Of a stretch of DNA of 64,000 nucleotides, positions 47,256-57,558 are shown one piece after another (within the stretch, counting starts at the first letter, position 1; each line of letters starts with the position of its first letter). The notes under the pieces were generated by a model, which saw nothing but the letters and a program-made list of their open reading frames with translations, had not been told where the DNA came from and made no database searches. The stretch covers positions 558,001-622,000 of the forward strand of contig NZ_VTAV01000001.1 in the NCBI RefSeq assembly GCF_008180195.1. The letters are read 5' to 3'. A program made the translations under genes and the position numbers. Source of the DNA: Sphingobacterium phlebotomi (GTDB taxonomy: Bacteria > Bacteroidota > Bacteroidia > Sphingobacteriales > Sphingobacteriaceae).

Positions 47256-47642
47256 ATGAAATTTACGGTTGACAAGCATGAACGCTATGTGGTTATTGAG
47301 CCACTTACAGATTTCCTTGATGGAGAGGCGGCAGCGAAATTGAAAGGTGAGTTTATGTTGCGCCATACAGGCGGCCAACGTAATATTGTATTAAATCTTT
47401 GTCATGTATCCGATGCGGATGAAGATGGATTGCGTATGGGATTATTGGCGCGCAGATTATGTAAGACCTCGGGCGGACTTTTTATTCTGACCGGATTAAA
47501 CGACAAGCTATTAGCATTGCTTAAAATGGCCAATATGGAGGGCTATTTTAAAACTGCACCTGAGGTTTCTGATGCCGAAGACATGATTTTTGGCAATGAG
47601 CTGCGATTGGATTTAAGAACGGGCCAGCATGACAAGGTTTGA
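47256..47642 (+). CDS. STAS-domain protein
   Basis: 128 residues. One STAS domain (YVVIEPLTDFLDGEAAAKLK … NIVLNLCHVSDADEDGLRMG). The usual phosphorylatable Ser of SpoIIAA is not obvious (DADEDG), so it is perhaps a non-phosphorylated variant. It overlaps rnz by 14 bp; the STAS–rnz pair suggests coupled translation. Confidence 0.85.
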   Translation: MKFTVDKHERYVVIEPLTDFLDGEAAAKLKGEFMLRHTGGQRNIVLNLCHVSDADEDGLRMGLLARRLCKTSGGLFILTGLNDKLLALLKMANMEGYFKTAPEVSDAEDMIFGNELRLDLRTGQHDKV

Positions 47643-48543
47643 AGTTTTGATATTGGGAAATAGTTCGGCGACGCCAATGTACGGTCGCCATCCAACATCC
47701 CAACTTCTAAACTTTAACGAACAGCTTTTCTTGATAGACTGTGGCGAAGGAACTCAAATGCAATTATTCCGCTACGGAATCAAAGGTAGCCGGATAAGCC
47801 ATATTTTTATCAGCCATTTGCATGGTGACCATTATTTTGGGCTTATTGGGCTACTTTCTTCACAACATTTGGTCGGACGTCAAAACGAATTACATCTCTA
47901 TGGCCCTCCCGCATTGAAAGAGATATTGGATTTGCAATTTAAACACTCCGACACGCGGTTACGTTATCCGTTGGTTTTTCACTCCACAAATGAGGACCAT
48001 TCAGAAGTAATATTCGAGAATGCACACCTCAGCGTGCGTAGTTTTCCTTTGCGCCATCGCATCGCTTGCACCGGCTTCCGGTTTGATGAGAAAAAGCGGT
48101 CTGCATCGTTAAAAAAAGAAGAGGTGGAACGATTGAATATCCCGATTCCCTACTTACGGTTTTTGAAAAAGGGTATAGACTATGTAGCAAATGATGGTAC
48201 CGTTTATCTGGCAAAAAATTTAACGAATCCACCGCCACCTCCACGAAGTTATGGCTATTGTTCTGATACGGTGGTGAACGAGGACTATTTTGAAGAGATT
48301 CGAGGAGTGGATTTGTTGTACCACGAAGCAACATTTCTTCACGATCGTATAGAACGTGCCAAAGAAACATTCCACACCACTAGTTTAGAGGCAGCGCAAG
48401 TTGCACAAATCGTAGGAGCGAGGAAACTTCTGCTCGGACATTTTTCTGCTCGTTATAAAGATTTGCAACCTCTTTTGGACGAATCTCGAACAATTTTTCC
48501 CCATACAGAGCTATCTGAAGAAGGTAAGTGGTTTTTAGTATAG
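47629..48543 (+). CDS. rnz: Ribonuclease Z
   Basis: 304 residues, metallo-β-lactamase fold. Zinc motif SHLHGDHYFGL; FLIDCGEGTQMQLFRYGI and LLYHEATFLHD are RNase Z landmarks. It cuts the 3' end of tRNA precursors. The gene ends 127 bp before hisC. Confidence 0.96.
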   Translation: MTRFEVLILGNSSATPMYGRHPTSQLLNFNEQLFLIDCGEGTQMQLFRYGIKGSRISHIFISHLHGDHYFGLIGLLSSQHLVGRQNELHLYGPPALKEILDLQFKHSDTRLRYPLVFHSTNEDHSEVIFENAHLSVRSFPLRHRIACTGFRFDEKKRSASLKKEEVERLNIPIPYLRFLKKGIDYVANDGTVYLAKNLTNPPPPPRSYGYCSDTVVNEDYFEEIRGVDLLYHEATFLHDRIERAKETFHTTSLEAAQVAQIVGARKLLLGHFSARYKDLQPLLDESRTIFPHTELSEEGKWFLV

Positions 48544-48589
48544 GGTTTTTGTAGATTTTTCCCCATCTTTACACCCTCAATTGGAAACC

Positions 48590-48638
48590 TGCATGAGCTG
48601 CCGCTAAGAAAAAGGATCGGAATAACTTAGCTCATGCA
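48590..48638 (+). promoter_or_regulatory. Candidate structured RNA leader of the his operon
   Basis: Outer stem TGCATGAG (48590–48597) with CTCATGCA (48631–48638); inner stem CTAAG (48604–48608) with CTTAG (48626–48630); a 6-nt bulge CTGCCG on the left arm and a 17-nt apical loop. CCG in the bulge (48601–48603) could pair with CGG in the loop (48618–48620). Extending the outer stem (TGCATGAGCT/AGCTCATGCA) or the inner one (GCTAAG/CTTAGC) makes them compete. The right arm ends 32 nt before hisC. No U run follows. Confidence 0.4.
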
Positions 48639-48670
48639 AGCTTTATTGCCATAGAGAACAAATTATTCTA

Positions 48671-49744
48671 ATGAAAAATATGAAGACGTCTTTTAGCCTG
48701 AACCTGTTGCTGAGGGATAATATAAGAAAATTAGTGCCTTATTCATCGGCAAGAGATGAATTTAAGGGAGAAGCTGCTATTTTGTTAGATGCTAACGAAA
48801 ATGCATTTGGCTCACCCTATGCTAAAAATTATAATCGCTATCCAGACCCATTGCAGCATCGGGTAAAGGAAAAATTGCATCGTATTAAAGGCGTACCGGC
48901 AGAAAATATCTTTTTAGGCAATGGTAGCGATGAAGCCATTGATATTCTTTTTCGTGCATTTTGTGAACCGGGAAGGGACAATGTTATTCTGGTACCGCCA
49001 ACCTATGGTATGTACGAAGTTTCTGCCAATATCAATAATGTAGCTTATAAAAAGGTAAACTTAACGGCTGATTATCAATTGGATTTAGATGGTATCGCGG
49101 AAGCGATCGACGCATATACAAAGCTAATTTTTATATGCTCACCCAATAATCCCACAGGAAACAGTATCCGTCGGCAAGACATAGAGACGATCTTGGTCAA
49201 CTTTGATGGAATTGTGGTGGTAGATGAAGCCTATATCAATTTTTCGAAACAACCATCCTTTACCAAAGATTTGGCGGAGTTCCCGAATTTGGTGGTGTTA
49301 CAAACACTGTCGAAAGCGTGGGGTTTGGCGGCGCTGCGGTTAGGGATGGCTTTTGCCAGTAAAGAGATTATTGCGGTATTCAACAAGATCAAGCCACCTT
49401 ATAATATCAATCAAGCCACCCAAGACATTGTTTTGGAAGCACTGGAGGGTGTGGAAATAGTAAACGAATGGATTAAGGAGGTGGTCGAAGAACGGGAGAA
49501 ATTGTCCGCATCTTTACAAACGTTGACACAGGTTGCACATGTGACACCATCAGACGCCAATTTTATATTGGTTAAGTTGGGAGAACCCCGAGCCCTTTAC
49601 AATTTTTTAGTAAGTAAAGGAATTATTGTGCGCGACCGTTCCAAAGTGGAGCTATGTGAAGGATGTTTGCGCTTGACCATCGGCACGCCTCAAGAAAACA
49701 TCGTGCTATTAGAAAATATTCGAGCGTTTTATGATGGTGTTTAA
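48671..49744 (+). CDS. hisC: Histidinol-phosphate aminotransferase
   Basis: 357 residues, class II PLP aminotransferase. [12 protein letters not shown], the YPDP segment, [11 protein letters not shown] and the Schiff-base Lys in [14 protein letters not shown] are visible. It converts imidazole-acetol phosphate to histidinol phosphate. It opens the his block; hisG and hisD, which usually precede it, are absent. The TAA overlaps the hisB ATG by one base. Confidence 0.96.
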   Translation: MKNMKTSFSLNLLLRDNIRKLVPYSSARDEFKGEAAILLDANENAFGSPYAKNYNRYPDPLQHRVKEKLHRIKGVPAENIFLGNGSDEAIDILFRAFCEPGRDNVILVPPTYGMYEVSANINNVAYKKVNLTADYQLDLDGIAEAIDAYTKLIFICSPNNPTGNSIRRQDIETILVNFDGIVVVDEAYINFSKQPSFTKDLAEFPNLVVLQTLSKAWGLAALRLGMAFASKEIIAVFNKIKPPYNINQATQDIVLEALEGVEIVNEWIKEVVEEREKLSASLQTLTQVAHVTPSDANFILVKLGEPRALYNFLVSKGIIVRDRSKVELCEGCLRLTIGTPQENIVLLENIRAFYDGV

Positions 49745-50886
49745 TGATTTTAGATTTTATGAAAAGAGTATTGTTTATAGACCGTGATGGTACATTGATA
49801 TTAGAGCCGGAAGACGAACAGATAGATTCGTTTGCCAAGCTTAAATTTTATCCTGGAGCACTGCAGTATTTACCACGTATCGCAAACGAACTGGATTTTG
49901 AGTTGATTTTGGTCTCTAATCAAGATGGATTAGGTACAGCCTCTCATCCTGAAGAGAACTTCTGGCCGGTACATCATTTTATTGTCGATACATTTGCTGG
50001 CGAAGGTGTTCGTTTTGTAAAAGAACATATTGATCGTACATTTCCGCACGAAAATGCACCGACACGTAAGCCCGGTATTGGTATGCTAAACGAATACTTT
50101 GATGTGACGCAATATAATTTAGCGGAATCCTTTGTAATTGGCGATCGTATCAATGATGTAAAACTAGCAGAGAATCTAGGTGCTAAGGCTATTTGGTTGC
50201 GTAATAACGACGAATTGGGTAAGGCGGAAAATCTGAACATAGAAAGTGAGTCTATCGCGTTGGAGACAACCAATTGGAAATCTATATATGAGTTTTTGAA
50301 GTTGGGGACACGTACAGGTGAGCACCGTCGTAAAACGAATGAAACAGATATCTTTATCCAATTAAATCTTGATGGCTCAGGAAAAGCGGATATAGATACC
50401 GGATTGCCGTTTTTTGATCACATGCTCGACCAAATCGCTAGACATGGAGCAATCGATCTTACGGTCAAGGCTAAAGGTGATTTGGATATTGATGAACATC
50501 ATACGATTGAAGATACGGGTATCGCGCTAGGTGAAATCTTTCTGAAGGTATTGGGAGATAAGCGTGGTATCGAACGTTATGCGTATACGTTGCCGATGGA
50601 TGACTGTCTGGCACAGGTGGCTATTGATTTTGGCGGAAGGAGCTGGATTGTATGGGATGCGACTTTCAAACGGGAGAAAATCGGAGATATGCCGACGGAG
50701 ATGTTTTTCCATTTCTTTAAATCATTCTCCGACGCATCGAAATCGAACTTGAATATCAAAGCGGAAGGCGATAACGAGCATCATAAAATCGAGGCTATCT
50801 TTAAAGCCTTTGCAAAATCAATAAAAAAAGCTGTACGGCGAGATGCAGAGAATATGCGTTTGCCGAGTACGAAGGGCGTCTTGTAG
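49744..50886 (+). CDS. hisB: Bifunctional histidinol phosphatase/imidazoleglycerol-phosphate dehydratase
   Basis: 380 residues. N-terminal HAD phosphatase ([33 protein letters not shown]) and C-terminal dehydratase ([40 protein letters not shown]). The fusion performs steps 6 and 8 of histidine synthesis. A second in-frame ATG five codons in ([11 protein letters not shown]) is also a plausible start; the first overlaps hisC. Confidence 0.96.
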   Translation: MILDFMKRVLFIDRDGTLILEPEDEQIDSFAKLKFYPGALQYLPRIANELDFELILVSNQDGLGTASHPEENFWPVHHFIVDTFAGEGVRFVKEHIDRTFPHENAPTRKPGIGMLNEYFDVTQYNLAESFVIGDRINDVKLAENLGAKAIWLRNNDELGKAENLNIESESIALETTNWKSIYEFLKLGTRTGEHRRKTNETDIFIQLNLDGSGKADIDTGLPFFDHMLDQIARHGAIDLTVKAKGDLDIDEHHTIEDTGIALGEIFLKVLGDKRGIERYAYTLPMDDCLAQVAIDFGGRSWIVWDATFKREKIGDMPTEMFFHFFKSFSDASKSNLNIKAEGDNEHHKIEAIFKAFAKSIKKAVRRDAENMRLPSTKGVL

Positions 50887-50895
50887 ATTATAAAC

Positions 50896-51486
50896 ATGAT
50901 TGGAATAGTAAACTACGGAGCAGGGAATATTTTTTCATTGACAGCAGCACTGGATCGCGTCGGTATAGATTACGGTATGGTTAATAATGTGGATGATTTT
51001 GATCAATATGACCGTATTATTATCCCGGGTGTAGGACATGCCGGAGCTGCTATGCGAAAGCTTGAAGAAACAGGCCTAGTGCAGCATATTGTATCCTTAA
51101 AGAAGCCTGTATTGGGAATTTGTGTAGGTATGCAATTGTTGACTTCCTTTTCGGAGGAAGGCAATGCGGAGCTTTTGAATATTGTTCCGTTGAAGACGTT
51201 ACATTTTGACAAGCGGGTCGGTAAAAAAGTTCCACACATGGGGTGGAATAGCATATCACCTAAAAAGGATTGTCCTCTTTTTGAGAATATTACAGATAAT
51301 AGTTACTTTTATTTTGTGCACTCCTATTTTATTGAGGCAGATGAGCAATATACGAGTGCATTTTGCACGTACGACGTTGTTTTTTCGGCGGCTCTACAAA
51401 AGGAGAACTTTTACGGTGTGCAGTTTCATCCCGAGAAATCCGGAAAAGCTGGAGAACAGATATTGCTTAATTTTTCCCGATTATAG
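50896..51486 (+). CDS. hisH: Imidazole-glycerol-phosphate synthase, glutaminase subunit
   Basis: 196 residues, class I glutamine amidotransferase. Nucleophile Cys in LGICVGMQLL, catalytic His/Glu in QFHPEKSGKAG. It supplies ammonia to HisF, encoded two genes downstream. Followed by a 77-bp AT-rich gap before hisA. Confidence 0.96.
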   Translation: MIGIVNYGAGNIFSLTAALDRVGIDYGMVNNVDDFDQYDRIIIPGVGHAGAAMRKLEETGLVQHIVSLKKPVLGICVGMQLLTSFSEEGNAELLNIVPLKTLHFDKRVGKKVPHMGWNSISPKKDCPLFENITDNSYFYFVHSYFIEADEQYTSAFCTYDVVFSAALQKENFYGVQFHPEKSGKAGEQILLNFSRL

Positions 51487-51563
51487 GGGATATTGTTTAT
51501 AATTGTTAATTATTAATTGACATATTTACAGTTTTTGACATTTAACTTATTACTTTAAATAAT

Positions 51564-52316
51564 ATGTATATTATTCCTGCGATTGATGTTTTGGACAAAA
51601 AGGTTGTCCGTCTGAGAGAAGGTAATTACGATGACGTCACGACGTATGACATATCATTGGAAGAGCAAATAAAAATGTATCATGCCAATGGTACCGAGCT
51701 CGTGCACATTATCGATTTAAATGGTGCAAAGGGTGATTTCAGCAATCAGGGCTATCTGTTTGACATTATCCGCAAAACGGATATGAAAGTGCAATATGGA
51801 GGTGGAGTAAGAAGTATTGAGAAAGTAAAGGAATTGGTTGATGCGGGTATCTTCCGTGTCATTGTGGGAACACAGGCGATCACCAACCCTACTTTTTTGG
51901 AGGAGTTGGCTAAACTGAACGAAGGACGTGTAAAATATGCGAAACATATCGTTATTGCAATTGACGTGCTGGACGAGGTCATCAAATATTCCGGTTGGTT
52001 GGAAAGTTCTCCTATTAAGCTGATTTCATACATCGATAAGTGTCTTTCTTTAGGGTTCTTCCGTTTCCTTTGTACCGATATAAGTAAAGATGGGAAATTA
52101 GGAGGTGCCGGCGTTGAACTATATCAGAAACTTCTGGATCATTCGCCAATCATTAAGCTGATTGGTTCTGGTGGAATTAGTTCCATGGATGACATCCGTG
52201 CCTTAAATGCATTAAGCCGAATGGAATCCTGTGTAGTGGGTAAAGCCATCTACGAGAACAAGATTTCCATTGATGAGATTAAAGATTGGAATCTGAAGAC
52301 ACTCATCAGTATTTAA
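51564..52316 (+). CDS. hisA: ProFAR isomerase HisA
   Basis: 250 residues, (β/α)8 barrel. Catalytic Asp in [14 protein letters not shown] near the N-terminus and [11 protein letters not shown] in the second half; YGGGVRS is the phosphate grip. Ends one base before hisF. Confidence 0.95.
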   Translation: MYIIPAIDVLDKKVVRLREGNYDDVTTYDISLEEQIKMYHANGTELVHIIDLNGAKGDFSNQGYLFDIIRKTDMKVQYGGGVRSIEKVKELVDAGIFRVIVGTQAITNPTFLEELAKLNEGRVKYAKHIVIAIDVLDEVIKYSGWLESSPIKLISYIDKCLSLGFFRFLCTDISKDGKLGGAGVELYQKLLDHSPIIKLIGSGGISSMDDIRALNALSRMESCVVGKAIYENKISIDEIKDWNLKTLISI

Positions 52317-52317
52317 T

Positions 52318-53070
52318 ATGTTGGCGAAGCGTATCATCCCTTGTTTGGATGTAAAGGACGGCCGTACTGTGAAAGGTGTTAATTTTGTCGACCTTCGGGA
52401 TGCGGGCGACCCTGTCGAGCTCGCTTGGCAATATTCGGAACAAGGCGCGGACGAGTTGGTATTTTTAGACATTACGGCCACACATGAAAAGCGGAAAACG
52501 ACAATAGAGTTGGTCAAAGCAGTGGCACGTCAGGTCAATATTCCTTTTACCATAGGTGGAGGAATCAATGAATTGAAAGATGCGGAAGTGTTGCTTAATG
52601 CAGGTGCGGATAAGATTTCGATTAATTCGGCTGCGGTACGTAATCCGTTGCTGATTGATGACCTTGCACGTTCGTTTGGCCGTCAGTTTGTTGTGGTGGC
52701 GGTGGATACGCGTGTCGTTGAAGGAAAGAACTTTGTTTACCTACGTGGTGGACGAGATAAAACGGAGATACAAACGGAAGACTGGATCAGGGAGGCTGAG
52801 CAACGCGGAGCAGGAGAGATTTTGTTAACATCAATGGATCATGATGGAACAAAGAATGGCTTCGACAATACGTTTTTAAAGAAGATTAACAATATCATCA
52901 ATATTCCATTGATCGCATCGGGTGGAGCAGGTCAACAACAGCATTTTGTGGATGTGTTTCAGCAAGCGAATGTGGATGCTGCATTGGCAGCTTCAGTATT
53001 TCACTACGGAGAAATATTGATTCCGGAGCTAAAAGAAACGTTGCGCACGAATGGAATTGTGGTGAGGTAA
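52318..53070 (+). CDS. hisF: Imidazole-glycerol-phosphate synthase, cyclase subunit
   Basis: 250 residues. [18 protein letters not shown] carries the first catalytic Asp; [10 protein letters not shown] carries the second; [13 protein letters not shown] and ASGGAG are phosphate-binding loops. Pairs with HisH. Confidence 0.96.
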   Translation: MLAKRIIPCLDVKDGRTVKGVNFVDLRDAGDPVELAWQYSEQGADELVFLDITATHEKRKTTIELVKAVARQVNIPFTIGGGINELKDAEVLLNAGADKISINSAAVRNPLLIDDLARSFGRQFVVVAVDTRVVEGKNFVYLRGGRDKTEIQTEDWIREAEQRGAGEILLTSMDHDGTKNGFDNTFLKKINNIINIPLIASGGAGQQQHFVDVFQQANVDAALAASVFHYGEILIPELKETLRTNGIVVR

Positions 53071-53088
53071 GTACTTAATAATAAAATA

Positions 53089-53673
53089 ATGTTAGATTTC
53101 GCAAAAGGAGACGGATTAATTCCCGTTGTTATACAGGATAATCAAACACTGGAGGTGCTGATGTTAGGGTATATGAACGAGGAAGCGTGGACGAAAACCC
53201 AACAAGAGGGACGTGTTACCTTTTACTCGCGAAGCAAAAACCGATTGTGGACAAAAGGAGAGGAGAGCGGTAATTTTCTAGAAGTAGTCTCATCCCATAT
53301 AGATTGTGATCAGGACACCTTATTGATTAAAGTTAAACCAGCAGGTCCTACTTGTCATACAGGTGCGCGCAGTTGTTTCCAAACAGCATATAACCAAAAT
53401 TTCCTGCTGCAATTGGAACGTATTATACAGCAACGTTACGATATGCCTGCCGAAGAATCGTATGTCAATAAACTGCGGGGGCGCGGGTTGAATAAAATTG
53501 CACAAAAGGTAGGAGAAGAGGCTGTGGAGACCGTTATCGCTGCGTTAGCAGAGACAGAGCATGATTTCATTAATGAATCTTCGGATTTGTTTTTTCATCT
53601 TTTGGTGCTGCTTCGGGAAAAAGGACTGGATTTACAGACGATTGCCAAGAATCTGGAAAGCAGGCATCAGTAA
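53089..53673 (+). CDS. hisIE: Bifunctional phosphoribosyl-AMP cyclohydrolase/phosphoribosyl-ATP pyrophosphatase
   Basis: 194 residues. HisI part: VTFYSRSKNRLWTKGEESGN, then HIDCDQDTLLIKV and GPTCHTGARSCF zinc-binding residues. HisE part: GLNKIAQKVGEEAVETVIAA. It does steps 2 and 3 of the pathway. Last his gene; WD40 gene follows at 12 bp. Confidence 0.96.
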   Translation: MLDFAKGDGLIPVVIQDNQTLEVLMLGYMNEEAWTKTQQEGRVTFYSRSKNRLWTKGEESGNFLEVVSSHIDCDQDTLLIKVKPAGPTCHTGARSCFQTAYNQNFLLQLERIIQQRYDMPAEESYVNKLRGRGLNKIAQKVGEEAVETVIAALAETEHDFINESSDLFFHLLVLLREKGLDLQTIAKNLESRHQ

Positions 53674-53685
53674 GAAGGGACGAGT

Positions 53686-54603
53686 ATGCAGACAATCGAT
53701 ATTGCTTTATCTCACACGCTAGCAGGTCATCAAAATCCTATTTTCACCGTATCCCGAGGGGTGGACGCGAAGACTATTTTTACCGGGGGAAACGACAAGG
53801 GCGTGGTGGAATGGGATTTGGAAAATGATAAATTCAAGCGTATTTTGTGTGCTGTACCGGCATCGGTGTATGCCTTGCAGCTTCTGGAGGGAGAAGGCGT
53901 TTTGGTCATCGGTTTGCGCAATGGCGAAGTGTGGTTTGTAGATATAGAAAAGCAATCGCTTATCAGTAAAACACAAACGGAAAAGGGAGCGGTCTTCGCG
54001 ATTAAGGTACTCCCCGGCAAGAGGGAAATCATCGCTACAGGAGAAGAAGGTGTGGCTTACGTATGGTCACTGGATACCTATGCCTTGTTGTACAGATTTA
54101 AAATAACGGATACCACTGTACGTGTCATCGAACCCTCGGTCAAAGCGAAGCAAGTAGCCTTTGGTGATAAAAACGGTTTTGTACATTTATACGATACGAC
54201 AGATTTTCGGGAGATAACCAAGCAACAGATACATAGCCTACCTGTAACGGCATTGGCTACGGCGGATACCAGCTTGTTTTCGGGCGGGCGGGACGCGAAG
54301 CTTGTTCGGTTGGCAAAAAATGATTTGTCAGTTCTCGAATCCATAACCCCACACATGTTTACCGTGTATGGTATTCTCCCACATCCCACGTGGCCTATTA
54401 TCGCGACCATTAGTCGGGATAAATCCATCAAAATATGGGATGTACTATCTTTGTCTTTGCTCAAAAACATAAGTATAGAACGTGGCTATGATGCCCACCA
54501 TTTGTCTATCAATACTGCCACTTGGGTAGGCAACCAGTTGGTTACGGCTGGCGACGACAAATTGGTGAAAGTTTGGGATGTCTTCTTACAAGAGGAGAAG
54601 TAA
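53686..54603 (+). CDS. WD40-repeat β-propeller protein
   Basis: 305 residues, about seven WD40-like blades (e.g. DKGVVEWDLENDKF, EGVAYVWSLDTYAL, DKSIKIWDVLSL, DKLVKVWDVFL). No signal peptide. Co-directional with the his genes at 12 bp, so probably transcribed with them. Likely a protein-interaction scaffold; partner unknown. Confidence 0.88.
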   Translation: MQTIDIALSHTLAGHQNPIFTVSRGVDAKTIFTGGNDKGVVEWDLENDKFKRILCAVPASVYALQLLEGEGVLVIGLRNGEVWFVDIEKQSLISKTQTEKGAVFAIKVLPGKREIIATGEEGVAYVWSLDTYALLYRFKITDTTVRVIEPSVKAKQVAFGDKNGFVHLYDTTDFREITKQQIHSLPVTALATADTSLFSGGRDAKLVRLAKNDLSVLESITPHMFTVYGILPHPTWPIIATISRDKSIKIWDVLSLSLLKNISIERGYDAHHLSINTATWVGNQLVTAGDDKLVKVWDVFLQEEK

Positions 54604-54608
54604 AGTTC

Positions 54609-55193
54609 TTACAAACGCTTTAACGCAGCTTTGATCAGTTGTTCCACGGTTTGTTCCGGTTCACTTGCTACTAAACTATTTAATACTTTCTCAGCCTGTG
54701 GTTTGCCAAAACCCAGCATGACCAATGCGCCAAGTGCCTCTTCCGGTACGGATTGTTTGGCAATAGGCAGTGGAATAAGCGTATCCGGACCTTGCTTTTT
54801 TAGTTTATCTTGCAATTCTAAAATAACACGTTGGGCAGATTTCGGCCCAATCCCCTTAATTTTTTGGATAACCTGTACCTGTCCATTGATGATGGCACTT
54901 TGGATTTCCTCTGGTGTAATAGAAGAAAGCATCATGCGGCCCGTATTCGGTCCGATGCCCGATACCGAAATCAAATGGTTGAACAATTGCCGTTCGCCCT
55001 CTGTTGCAAAACCGTAAAGCGTTTGTGAATCTTCCCGCACTTGAAAAGATATGTATAGCTTACATTGTTCCTGGTCTTTGATCTGGCTATAAGTGGTCAA
55101 CGAAATATGGATATGATAACCAATCCCACCCACGTCCAAGACAACATGGGTGGGGGCTTTGAATGCTAGTTTTCCGTTAAAATAATCGTACAT
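54609..55193 (-). CDS. ruvA: Holliday-junction helicase subunit RuvA
   Basis: 194 residues. N-terminal OB fold (YDYFNGKLAFKAPTHVVLDV), tandem helix-hairpin-helix motifs (SVSGIGPNTGRMML, IKGIGPKSAQRVILEL) and a C-terminal RuvB-contact domain. Starts 2 bp after maeB. Convergent with the WD40 gene, 5 bp apart. Confidence 0.96.
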   Translation of the reverse strand: MYDYFNGKLAFKAPTHVVLDVGGIGYHIHISLTTYSQIKDQEQCKLYISFQVREDSQTLYGFATEGERQLFNHLISVSGIGPNTGRMMLSSITPEEIQSAIINGQVQVIQKIKGIGPKSAQRVILELQDKLKKQGPDTLIPLPIAKQSVPEEALGALVMLGFGKPQAEKVLNSLVASEPEQTVEQLIKAALKRL

Positions 55194-55195
55194 GC

Positions 55196-57472
55196 CTACT
55201 TATTTTTCTCATGTTCCTGCACATCTACGACAGCAATGGTGACCATGTTCACAATTTCACGGACGGAGCTATCCAGCTGCAATACGTGGACCGGCTTGTT
55301 CATACCTAATAGAATAGGCCCTAAAGCCTCAGCATCACCCGCTTCCTGCAAAAGTTTGTAAGCAATATTGCCCGATTCCAGGTTCGGGAAGACCAGGGTA
55401 TTAGCCGGTTCACCATTTAATGTACTGAACGGAAAGTTATCTTTCAAAAGCGTGTTATTTAAAGCAAAATTTGCTTGTATGTCTCCGTCAGCAATGATGT
55501 GTGGCGCTTTTTCACGAAGTCTTTTTGACGCTTCGCGCACTTTTACCGCTGTATGACCATCGTTTGAACCAAAGTTGGAGTAAGACAATAAGGCGATGCG
55601 CGGTGTAACATTAAAGCGTCGGATGGCTTCATCCAATAGGATCGCGATATCCGCTAGCTCATCTGGAGTAGGGTCGGCGTTAACGGTCGTATCTCCAAAG
55701 AAAAGAGGACCTTTCGAAGTCAGCATGATGTACATACCTGCCACACGACTATTAGGTTTTGCACCAATAACCTGCAACGCTGGCCGTATAGTAGTAGCAT
55801 AGTTGCGGGTTAAGCCGGAAATCAAGGTATCCGCTTCACCAAACTGTACCATGCTCGCCGCAAAATAGTTACGGTTGGTAGCAATCAATTTACTTGCTTC
55901 GTGCTCTGTCATACCGCGACGCTGCCTCTTAGTATAAAGATGCTCTACAAATTTGTTGAAACGTTCGGAACCTTTTTCTTCAACGGGATTAATAATTTCT
56001 ACGTCCTCCAAATCGAAGCTATATTCTTGAATTAAGCCCTGTATTTTTTCTTTATCGCCCAAAAGGATAGGGAAAGCAATGCCCTCTTCTTTTACGATCT
56101 GTGCTGCCCGAAGTGTTTTGTAATTATCGGCTTCTGCAAAAACGACACGTTTTGGATTTTTCTTGGCTCTACTGGTTAAATTACGGATAATCCGATCATC
56201 TTTACCCAAACGCTTGCGCAAGTCCTCTTTATATTGTTCCCAATCCTGGATTTCTATTCTGGCTACGCCAGAGGCTATTGCTGCTTTTGCTACCGCTACA
56301 GAGACTTCTGTAATGAGGCGAGGATCTGTTGGCTTGGGAATGATATATTCTGGCCCAAACTTTAAGTTATTGGTGTCGTAGGCTTGATTTACTTCTTCCG
56401 GAACAGGTTGCTTTGCCAAGGTGGCAATGGCGCGAACCGCTGCGATTTTCATTTCTTCGTTAATGCTCGTCGCACGAACGTCTAAGGCACCTCTAAAAAT
56501 ATAGGGGAATCCTAATACATTATTTACTTGGTTAGGATAGTCCGAACGACCTGTACCCATAATCACATCGGTACGTGTAGCCACCGCTAAATCGTAAGCG
56601 ATTTCAGGATTAGGATTTGCCATAGCCAATACGATAGGCCTCGGAGCCATTGAAAGCAGCATTTCTGGGGTCAGTACATCGGCTGCAGATAACCCGATGA
56701 AAACGTCCGTATCCTTCACAGCGTCTGCTAGCGTATGGAGATTTTTATCTGTTGCAAACTGTGCTTTTGTGGCATCCAAATTTTCACGATCGGTACGGAT
56801 AACACCTTTACTATCCAACATCACGATGTTTTCTTTTTTTGCACCAACAGCCATGTACATGGACGTACAAGAAATGGCAGCAGCACCAGCGCCGTTAACC
56901 ACGATTTTGACCTGACTAATGTCTTTCCCTATCAGTTCACATGCATTGATTAATGCGGCACCCGAAATAATAGCTGTACCGTGCTGATCGTCGTGCATGA
57001 CCGGGATGTTCATTTCTTCCTTTAGACGGCGCTCGATCTCAAAACATTCCGGGGCCTTTATATCTTCTAAGTTGACGCCTCCAAAGGTTGGTTCTAGCGC
57101 TTTGACGATATTGACAAATTGGTCTACGTCTTTCGTGTCCAGCTCAATATCAAAAACGTCAATATCCGCAAATATCTTAAACAATAAACCTTTCCCTTCC
57201 ATAACGGGCTTGCCCGCTTGTGCACCAATATCTCCTAATCCTAATACAGCCGTACCGTTACTGATAACGGCAACTAAGTTTCCTTTGGAAGTGTATTTAT
57301 ATGCGTCTTCACTGTTTTCAGCAATGGCCAAACAAGGTTCAGCTACGCCGGGGGAATAAGCTAATGATAAATCCCGTTGTGAGTTGTGAGGCTTCGTCGG
57401 AACGACCGCTATTTTTCCGGGTCTTCCCTTGGAATGGTAGTCTAAAGCGTCTTTTTTTCTGTTGATACTCAT
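55196..57472 (-). CDS. maeB: NADP-dependent malic enzyme with phosphotransacetylase-like C-terminal domain
   Basis: 758 residues. Malic-enzyme part (~1–420): [55 protein letters not shown]-terminal ~320 residues resemble phosphate acetyltransferase ([14 protein letters not shown]) and regulate rather than transfer acetyl in characterised MaeB. Malate goes to pyruvate, CO2 and NADPH. Co-transcribed with ruvA. Confidence 0.95.
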   Translation of the reverse strand: MSINRKKDALDYHSKGRPGKIAVVPTKPHNSQRDLSLAYSPGVAEPCLAIAENSEDAYKYTSKGNLVAVISNGTAVLGLGDIGAQAGKPVMEGKGLLFKIFADIDVFDIELDTKDVDQFVNIVKALEPTFGGVNLEDIKAPECFEIERRLKEEMNIPVMHDDQHGTAIISGAALINACELIGKDISQVKIVVNGAGAAAISCTSMYMAVGAKKENIVMLDSKGVIRTDRENLDATKAQFATDKNLHTLADAVKDTDVFIGLSAADVLTPEMLLSMAPRPIVLAMANPNPEIAYDLAVATRTDVIMGTGRSDYPNQVNNVLGFPYIFRGALDVRATSINEEMKIAAVRAIATLAKQPVPEEVNQAYDTNNLKFGPEYIIPKPTDPRLITEVSVAVAKAAIASGVARIEIQDWEQYKEDLRKRLGKDDRIIRNLTSRAKKNPKRVVFAEADNYKTLRAAQIVKEEGIAFPILLGDKEKIQGLIQEYSFDLEDVEIINPVEEKGSERFNKFVEHLYTKRQRRGMTEHEASKLIATNRNYFAASMVQFGEADTLISGLTRNYATTIRPALQVIGAKPNSRVAGMYIMLTSKGPLFFGDTTVNADPTPDELADIAILLDEAIRRFNVTPRIALLSYSNFGSNDGHTAVKVREASKRLREKAPHIIADGDIQANFALNNTLLKDNFPFSTLNGEPANTLVFPNLESGNIAYKLLQEAGDAEALGPILLGMNKPVHVLQLDSSVREIVNMVTIAVVDVQEHEKNK

Positions 57473-57558
57473 TTGTTTAAATAAAAAGTAAAAAGTAAAC
57501 TTTAAATTGTATGGCTACAAAGCTAAAACTTCAAAAGAAGATTAGCGAATTTTTAATG

